A program made the position numbers and the translations under genes. The notes under the pieces are model-generated. The model worked only from the letters and a program-made list of their open reading frames with translations. It had not been told where the DNA came from and ran no database searches. Shown piece after piece: positions 57,538 through 64,000 of a DNA stretch of 64,000 nucleotides. The DNA comes from Theristus sp. LFF4_11 (lineage: Eukaryota; Nematoda; Chromadorea; Monhysterida; Xyalidae). The stretch spans positions 119,348 through 183,347 of the forward strand of contig JASANC010000573.1 of the NCBI GenBank assembly GCA_030248135.1. The letters run 5' to 3'. Numbering within the stretch: the first letter of the stretch is position 1; the number at the start of each line of letters is the position of its first letter.

Positions 57538-59616
57538 TAGAAACAGAAAGAGCACAACTACAGAAGCTAACTTGTGTCCGGCATTGTTGTGTGCACACGG
57601 ATGATTTACGTCCAAGAAATAATATGGTTCGTCAACTTCAAAACTGAAGAAAACAGGTCTGAAACAGAAATAACGTTGATTTGAGTGTTTTTTAATTAGA
57701 AGGGAACGCAAAAAACTTTCAGTGCTAGACTACAGAATGGCGAAATGCAAAGCCAGTATAATCAAAATAAATTGAATACTGGCAAAATAATAAACAAAAA
57801 ACCTCAACGAGAGTTGGAGAATCTCTTCAAAAACCGCGATTTCGAGTGCTGTGCTCAATTTTATGTAATATTTACACAGGGAACTATTGAGATGAAAAGT
57901 CAACAATCGGCCAAATTTGTTTGAAGTTCTTTAGCGACAGCCCTACCATAACTTTTTAACCTAAAAATCTGATCGTTTTTTTGATGTTGTTACAGTACCA
58001 TGCCAGAAGCCTCACTGAGGTTGATAAGTTTTTTATATTTTATTCGTGCTGGGAATGAAATGCATATTGAGCACTGCTATCGAACAGCATGTGCATGAAT
58101 TCCATATGGAGTTGAGTTTCCATATTATTGGAATATTTATTGCTGCTTACGAACAGACGACGCATGGGCGGTGTGGCACGTGAAGCTTGTGGCTTGTGCG
58201 GTCGAGCAGACGAACAGCTGCAGCAAAATGCTAGACGCTGAACAAAAACGATGGAAAATGGCAATGAAAACAGAAAAATGTCGGTCGAAAAAACAGCGGA
58301 ACAATAGCAAACAAAACAGCTGGAAGTTGTGTTCAACTGTTCCCGAGACTTGCGGTTTCGGCCTGTAATGAACCAAAATCTGCTAAATCTGCATGCTATG
58401 GAAAGTAATTCAAACGACTGCTTGCTCCTCGGCCGATCAGAAATAAAAGTAGGGAAGCCGGCTCTGGACTTTTTTCGGGAGCTCGCAGGACGCTTTCTGT
58501 GTCTTTGAAATCGCAATTGTCTGAATGCATGTTAACAAGCAGTGTTGGGCTCGGTGGTCATTATTTGTCGGTTGTCAGCCAGCAGACATAAAAAGCAATC
58601 CATCGAAGCATTCGTTTTTCAAGTCTTTTTTCAGATCTGCACGAGACTCGCTTTGAAGGACAAGCTGTAACCAGAAATAAATGATCGTTTCCATATCACA
58701 TTTTTTCTCAACAATTCACGCGCAAAAAGTGCACTCTGTCAAAGCAGGTGTCAGCTGGACTGCATACTTTTTCTAAAAGAGCCCACGCGGGAATTTCACG
58801 TGCACGGCGGCTGCACGCGCATAGCCACTTGAGTGGGCCACTAATCGCCTGCACTCGCTTCCGTCTCGTTCCCCGTCTTATCCGTGCAGAAAAACCAACA
58901 CCATGCACAGTATTGAGTTGAATTTACTTGAAGAAAAAACTCCAAAGTTGTTGCATGAACTGGTACTTGAATAATAAATAGACGTGTGTGTTCTCTGGTT
59001 GACGACGCATGAGTAGAAGGCCATGTTTTCACGTACATTCAACTTGGATTGGTTCAAATTGAAATAACATTATTATTCAAATATAGCTGTCGAGTGTTGC
59101 GGATGTTGCTGTGCGAGCGACTGATTTCAAGAGAACTGTTTCCATTCTTCAGTGGTTTGATGTTGTTGTGGTTGCGTTGATGATCTAATTCCGGTTGTAT
59201 TTAGGGCATGCGTGAATGGTCCACTTATCCTGTCGACGAAATATAAATATTTGAACAAACAAACAGATCTAGTATTGTTGCAAACAATTTTATCCACTGA
59301 TTATTTCAACCGTCTCTTCGCCATGCTCTTGTACCTCACAAGCATGTTCGACGTTTTGGTAAGTGATTTCATTTTTTTCCATCTGTTTGTTTATTTTTAC
59401 CAAATTGAATTTTTGCTCATTTACAAAACATCCCAGTTCCACGTTTTTACGTTGGTTTTTTTATAAACCAGCAAAACGACAACCTGTTTGTTATCTTCTC
59501 TCTAGCATTTCTTAAAACTGTTTACTGTCTTTAAGCCCGTAATCACTATATTGCACATGTTGAAAGAACTATATGCCGCAGTAGCGTCAATGAACCAATT
59601 GTCTATATTATCGTGT
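57538..59616. other. Intergenic DNA upstream of the mobile-element nest
   Basis: No gene is supported. ORFs near 58.04-58.52 kb (minus) and 58.17-58.37 kb (plus) overlap each other and have no domain. A polypyrimidine-rich T stretch and AATAAA motifs are scattered. No RNA gene was recognised. Confidence 0.45.
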
Positions 59617-59812
59617 GTTTTGGTCCCGAGACTCAATGCGCTCATAGATAGATACACAGTTTCATGCATGACGCGCGAATTCAAAATTGATTAAGTGGTC
59701 CGAGTCTCGTAAATAGGCCTGGGTCACTTAGGCTGCTTTGAATTGCCACATAAAGCTTGAAACTAGTTTCCTTTCAACGTCTGCAAACGCACAGAGTCGC
59801 AGCATCCAAAAA
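59617..59812 (-). mobile_element. 190-bp dispersed repeat, copy 3
   Basis: On the minus strand it reads CTGCGACTCTGTGCGTTTGC, CTAGTTTCAAGCTTTATGTGG, GGCCTATTTACGAGACTCGG, CATGCATGAAACTGTGTA and GCGCATTGAGTCTCGGGACC, the same order as copies 1 and 2. It ends 8 bp beyond the globin stop codon, so it would form the start of the globin 3'UTR. Confidence 0.8.
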
Positions 59813-59819
59813 ACAACAC

Positions 59820-61403
59820 TCATGTGAAGACGCTGCGGCGTCGCCTCGAGGCCATGTCCCGATGCAAGTGTTTCGTGTGCGCGCCCTCGTTCATCTTCGC
59901 AGCCACATAGCCGAACAGTTGGCGCCAAGCGGCCACCGTGTTCAATATGAGCTCCGTGTTCTCGGCGTAGTCCTCGTCGCGCGTCAACGCCTCGTGGATC
60001 ACCCGTTCGAAGCACTCGTTGAACAGCCGCAGATAGTCCGGTCGGAATGTCTGCAGGCCGATCTTGTCCGCGTGCCTCTTGCCGTACATGCGCAGCATGT
60101 TCGAGATGTCCGCGTCCAGCGAGTCGACGTTCCTGACGCACAGGTCGAACACCATCACGAACACGCGTGCCACCCGCTCGAACGGCGCGTGCTCCGTCAG
60201 TCGGTTGTCGGCGACCTCCTTGGGCACCCGGAAATGCGCGCGTAGCTCGGGCGCCGTCGTGAACACCAAATGGAACACGGCGAACCCTAAGTCGGCCATG
60301 TTGTTGTTGAAATGGCTCTCGAGCACCGTCTGCCAGCTCTGCGCGATCAACAGCTGCGACTCGGCGTCCAGCGCTCCGGAGCCGGCCGATAAACTCGGCA
60401 ATGCGAGCAGCTTCGACGGTTTGCGCAGGAGACGCGCGGAGCCGCCACGACGAGTGCCGGATGGACCAACGGACGTCTGACGCGTGATTGACGGCCTGTA
60501 CGATGAGCTAGATTATAGATGGTGGTGTGTTGCAGTGGCGCATTGGGAGCACTGAGTTAGCAGCAGCACCTAACCGCAGACCCGGTCGACTGCATAGTAA
60601 ATTTGAATGGAACTTTTTCGCCCCACGCAGAACAAGTTTTTGCATATTGCACTGTACTGCAAACTGATCTGCACTGCAAAATGCGGTGCAGTTTGTAGTG
60701 CAGTTTGCAGTGCAGTGCATAATGCAAAAACTTGTTCTGCGTGCGAAATAAAAGCGCAAGTAGCAAGGTTGCGGTGAAGACTGTTTTCAGTTGTCAGTGC
60801 ACGCTCTACCTGCGTTGCGGCGTGTGCCTCGACTGCGTCGGCGACGAGTAGCGCCGATCGGCCGGCTTGGCGTCGTCTTCGAGCAGCAGCTCTGCGTGCG
60901 TCTCGTTGCTCCTGGCGCTGCTGCACGCCACGGACAGACTGTTCTGGCTGCACGACGCTTGTGCGGCCGCGTCCGTCGGCGCCGATCGCGTCGTCAGCGG
61001 CGACCAATTCGGCTGCAACCGGCTGAAATGCACCTGGCTACACTTGGCGCTCATCACTTCCAGACAGCTACAGCTACAAAAGTCGTTTGTCGGAGAACAA
61101 AACTAGTTATTCTTGTTCATACCCGCTGTTGTTTCGCGAACAGCCGGTGGAGTCGCTGTGCGCGTGCGGCGACGAGTCAGCCGCATCAATGACAATGTCG
61201 ACCTGCTTCGACTGTTGCGCCTCAAAGTTTGTCTCGATTCGTGGCAGAACGCCTGGCCTCGGTTGCACGGAATGATTGATTTCAGGGGCACAGTTGCCGT
61301 TTAATTCACTTTCAGCTTTGCCATTTCTCATCTTCGCCGACGCAGTACGTTGCTCGTTTTGTTGTTGTCGCGGCGCCATATTCGTATTGCCCATGATGTT
61401 CAT
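59820..61403 (-). CDS. Globin with long, possibly acylated N-terminal extension
   Basis: Exons: 61403-61123, 61073-60810, 60495-59820. Phases agree, giving 406 aa from the first ATG. The globin fold spans about 225-390 (ESQLLIAQSWQTVLESHF at helix A). Candidate haem residues are CD1 Phe270 (RAHFRV), distal E7 His284 (TEHAPF) and proximal F8 His323 (MYGKRHADK). The 220-residue extension is Ser/Arg-rich, with the Arg-Pro-Ser-type sites RRPSITRQTS. The ATG at 61394 gives MGNTNMAPRQ, a good N-myristoylation motif. CSC after the first intron could be palmitoylated. Membrane-linked globins such as globin X and some nematode globins have similar modifications. Sensor or redox use rather than oxygen storage is inference. 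Confidence 0.85.
60614..60750. mobile_element. Fold-back element in globin intron 2
   Basis: Arms CACGCAGAACAAGTTTTTGC and GCAAAAACTTGTTCTGCGTG are perfect inverted complements and extend through CATATTGCACTG and CAGTGCATAATG. The interior is a run of TGCACTGCAAA-like palindromes. The outer bases TTTCGC and GCGAAA also pair. The whole element could form a long hairpin. It is related to the element in FAAH intron 2. Confidence 0.85.
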
Positions 61404-62694
61404 TCAAATTCATGTCATAAATTTCAGTAATTTATCCCTGTACTATTCATCCGAGTATCCGTTAGAAGAGAGTTAGGTGTTATTGCTTCCATGTAAATCT
61501 GAAAGTCTGATGAAAAGTAAAGTTTTAGATAAAAATCAGATAATAATCAGCCTTATGTACATGTAGCTACGTTGTTAACAAGACAAACGGCGCTGTGCGT
61601 CTAAACTGGTATACCAACCTGAAATAGCGGCGTTCGTGTATCATTTCATGCATCAATAAAAAGTAGAACCTTTTTTGCTGCCTGATGCTGTGCTACAGTT
61701 TGCGTGGTACTGCAAATTATTTGCGACGGTTCGAGGCGAGCAGAGAGACTATGGGCTGAATAATTAATGTTTTGTTGTTATGCGGCACTGACAAATCTCT
61801 AAAACTCGGTGCTTATGATTGAACACGATTACAGAAGTTACAGCCGACTATATGTGTTCTTAAATGTTATAGTTGAACTAAACCTTGCATGTAAGAAATC
61901 ACAATCAGATTAAAAACCGTCCAGCTAAAACTGTTAACTTTTCATTATTATGTGCTAAAAACTGAACTTTCCATGTTTAAAACCAGAAAATGAAAAGCTG
62001 ACGAATGTTTGCTGCATCGGTTCAAAAGTTAGGTTCCATGAAACAAAATGTGTGTGCGTTGTCTGCATCAACTGCACACCGGCACACACTTCACCATTGC
62101 GCATTGTGTGCTGCATCCGTTTGACAATAAGTTAGACCCGGAAACTTTGCAGCAAATAACATCGAAATGCATTCATGTTTTTTTTCGTGGCTGCGCCTCG
62201 TTTTTCTGACGATCGTTTGCGACAAAGGCGAGAAAACAAGTTTAGTGTTTTTTTCCTCTCTGACGACGGTTTCAAGTAGAAGCGCAAGATCGAAACAGCA
62301 AGCATAACAGCACGGAACGCAAATTAAATAACGCCGCGCGCGAGTTTTTTCAATCGGCACCTCTAGGCGCGTCTGTGAGCTTGTTTCGCTGGCAACTTGG
62401 CAACTCATCAGTGTGATTGGACGCGAGAGAGAGTCGCACGAAAAAAGTACACGAATCCAAGTGACGTGTCTTAATAGAAAATTGTGTTACCTTCCTTCTC
62501 CTTTTTGTGACAGAGCAGCAAAATATCTCAGTTACTGGATGAATTTTTGGGCAACGCCAATTCATCGAATGAGCAGACAGCGGTGAAACCGCAGTGTCAC
62601 GTTCCATTTTGACGAATTGAAAAAACTGCAATTTTTTTTCATTCATTCTACATTTGTGCAGTTTTTTAAGCGCGACCGACTCGACGAGTGGGCC
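61404..62694. other. Divergent intergenic region, globin to PDZ gene
   Basis: A 1.29-kb head-to-head spacer, presumably holding both promoters. No gene, RNA or repeat was recognised. Confidence 0.45.
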
Positions 62695-62848
62695 ATGTCT
62701 TCGTCCGCGACCAACACGATTTCAACTAAAAACAGCGCCGACCGTGGCGGGGGCCGTGGCGTGCCCGCACACGTGCTCAGCCAGACAAAGTGCGTTCAGC
62801 TGCAGCGCACCAATGCCGCCGAGGAGTTTGGCTTCTCCGTCATTGGAG
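62695..62848 (+). CDS. First coding exon of a PDZ-domain protein (partial gene)
   Basis: The ATG at 62695 opens MSSSATNTISTKNSADRGGG. The exon continues to the start of a PDZ domain, TKCVQLQRTNAAEEFGFSVI, whose GFSVIGG is the carboxylate-binding loop. It ends at a phase-1 donor, ATTGGAG/GTACAT. The rest of the gene is outside the window or in exons I cannot see before 64000. An acceptor-like TTTGTGCAG just upstream leaves an open frame (FFKRDRLDEWA) before the ATG, so a more upstream start is possible. The family within the PDZ group is not determinable. Confidence 0.6.
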
Positions 62849-63821
62849 GTACATTGTACGCTCGTGTACACGCACTCAGTGCGTTTAGCGTATTCTATTT
62901 TGGGCCTCTCTCTTCATTGTCCAACCGTCCATCAATTCGGCGCGGGCTTATGGCAGACGTAGGTTCAGTAAAAACGTGTATGGAGTGTGTAGTAAGTGCA
63001 CATGGTTACTGAACCTGATCAAATATAATAACGACCACAACAACAACGACCATGATTCGTACGTAGCAGGCGACTTTCGAACATGCCCGATGCACAATGC
63101 ACATTGTGTGCACTGTTACACCGGATTACCATGTGATATGATTAGATGCATCCGAGATAAACATACATAATACCACAGTCTATGAATGAAAAACGGCCCA
63201 ATTTCCGCCGCGTACATTTCCATTGATAGTTCAGTTACAGTTTTACATGTACGAACCGGCAAGCGCACAGCAAAAAGCACAGACACACTCACACAACACA
63301 TTACGATGACGTCAATGCTTGATGGTGCAACGCACATAGCGTGCGCAGCACGAAGACGCCGAGCGGCTAGTCGAATTTCACTGACACCTCGTTCTCGCAA
63401 CACACATGCATGCATCGCGCTGCTAATTTTTTTGCCAGCACCTAATTTAGTTTACGAAAGAATGCAAATTAGCAACAGATAGAGAGCTCAGCAACACAAA
63501 ATATAATGATTATCTAAAAATGCGGGAGACGCATATAAAAGGAGGAATATGGCTTTGTGTAAGCAGTGAGAGACTTGGCTCGACAACTCTTTTCTAGTCT
63601 CTGATGTGGTACACACGGATACAAGTACATAAAAGCTATATTTTTGCGTCGCGTTTGTTTTACTGAAAAGCGTAAAAACTTTAAACTTATTTTTAATTGT
63701 CCTCTTCAGTTTAGTCTAAAATCACACCATGTGCGAAATTCTACAAATTCTGTGCAAAAACAGAAAAATCATAGCTTGCAAAACATTGCTGCATGTAGCT
63801 TTATCATTGTTGCTAACTTAC
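62849..63821. other. Intronic or intergenic DNA after the PDZ exon
   Basis: No further PDZ exon was found. Short ORFs lack domains. TATAAAAGG occurs at about 63534 (CATATAAAAGGAGG) and could be a core promoter for a plus-strand transcript, but no downstream gene is visible. Confidence 0.35.
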
Positions 63822-64000
63822 GCACAGCTGTGTACACACCAGCACCAGCGACAAAAAGGTGTTGTCTTCCGATGATTTTCACCCTTTTATCAAACTCTAG
63901 TGGCAGGATAAACTGTCTGTCCCGTGAGTCGTTGCCTTTACCACAGAAGGAGACTTTGCGTTCCCCAATGCCTCTGCGATACACTTTGTCCTGGACAAAC
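63822..64000 (-). CDS. Partial exon of an unrecognised minus-strand gene
   Basis: The minus strand is open from the window edge to a strong donor, GCTGTGC/GTAAGT, at 63822. It encodes a compact, non-repetitive peptide with GERKVSFCGKGNDSRDRQF, ILPLEFDKRVKIIGRQHLFV and AGAGVYTAV. Composition looks like a folded domain. I do not recognise the family. The gene is cut by the window end. Confidence 0.4.

Noticed and set aside
58040..58516. 158-codon minus-strand ORF
   Set aside because: It overlaps a plus-strand ORF of similar quality. No domain, start context or splice pattern supports either.

Overview
This is nuclear DNA of a multicellular animal. Genes are split by spliceosomal introns of about 50 bp to 9 kb, there is no bacterial operon structure, and one gene is Dishevelled, which is animal-specific. 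An intermediate-filament tail of the type seen in protostome cytoplasmic intermediate-filament proteins, dense introns and about ten genes in 64 kb suggest an invertebrate bilaterian with a fairly compact genome. I cannot name the phylum from sequence alone. All exon models were built by hand from splice sites, reading phase and family motifs. The main models close in frame at every junction.

Layout. 1-2.2 kb: low-complexity, repeat-rich DNA and a tRNA-derived SINE. 2.5-18.3 kb (+): Dishevelled, 18 exons, with two candidate alternative first exons inside its large fourth intron. 19.6-23.6 kb: two NUDT9-type ADP-ribose pyrophosphatase genes arranged tail to tail. 25.4-25.7 kb: a small basic ORF. 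26.0-31.9 kb (+): a six-finger C2H2 gene. 33.0-37.4 kb (+): a two-finger C2H2 gene with a long Gln-rich tail containing an HQPTQQQ repeat. 37.4-43.2 kb: largely empty. 43.3-47.3 kb (-): a selenoprotein-P-like secreted protein with cysteine in place of selenocysteine, a Thr/Tyr/Pro-rich middle and a Cys-rich C-terminus. 48.9-52.6 kb (+): fatty acid amide hydrolase. 53.2-55.0 kb (-): a membrane-anchored, rodless lamin-tail-domain protein, immediately preceded on the same strand by a 45-aa single-pass membrane protein. 55.8-56.0 kb (-): metallothionein. 56.0-57.5 kb: a nest of three mobile elements. 59.8-61.4 kb (-): a globin with a long N-terminal extension that looks acylated. 62.7 kb (+): first exon of a PDZ protein. 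63.8-64 kb (-): part of an exon of an unrecognised gene.

The genes do not form one pathway. The themes are Wnt signalling (Dishevelled), ADP-ribose hydrolysis (the NUDT9 pair), fatty-acid amide turnover (FAAH), and metal or redox chemistry (metallothionein, SelP-like protein, globin). Introns and intergenic DNA carry several short repeat families: at least four tRNA-derived SINE types, a palindromic MITE, a roughly 190-bp repeat in three copies, a fold-back element in two introns, and a 1.14-kb DNA element with clear terminal inverted repeats and a 4-bp target duplication.

The most unusual items are the TM-plus-lamin-tail protein without a rod, the modular SelP-like protein, the alternative DIX-less Dishevelled starts, and the nested mobile elements.
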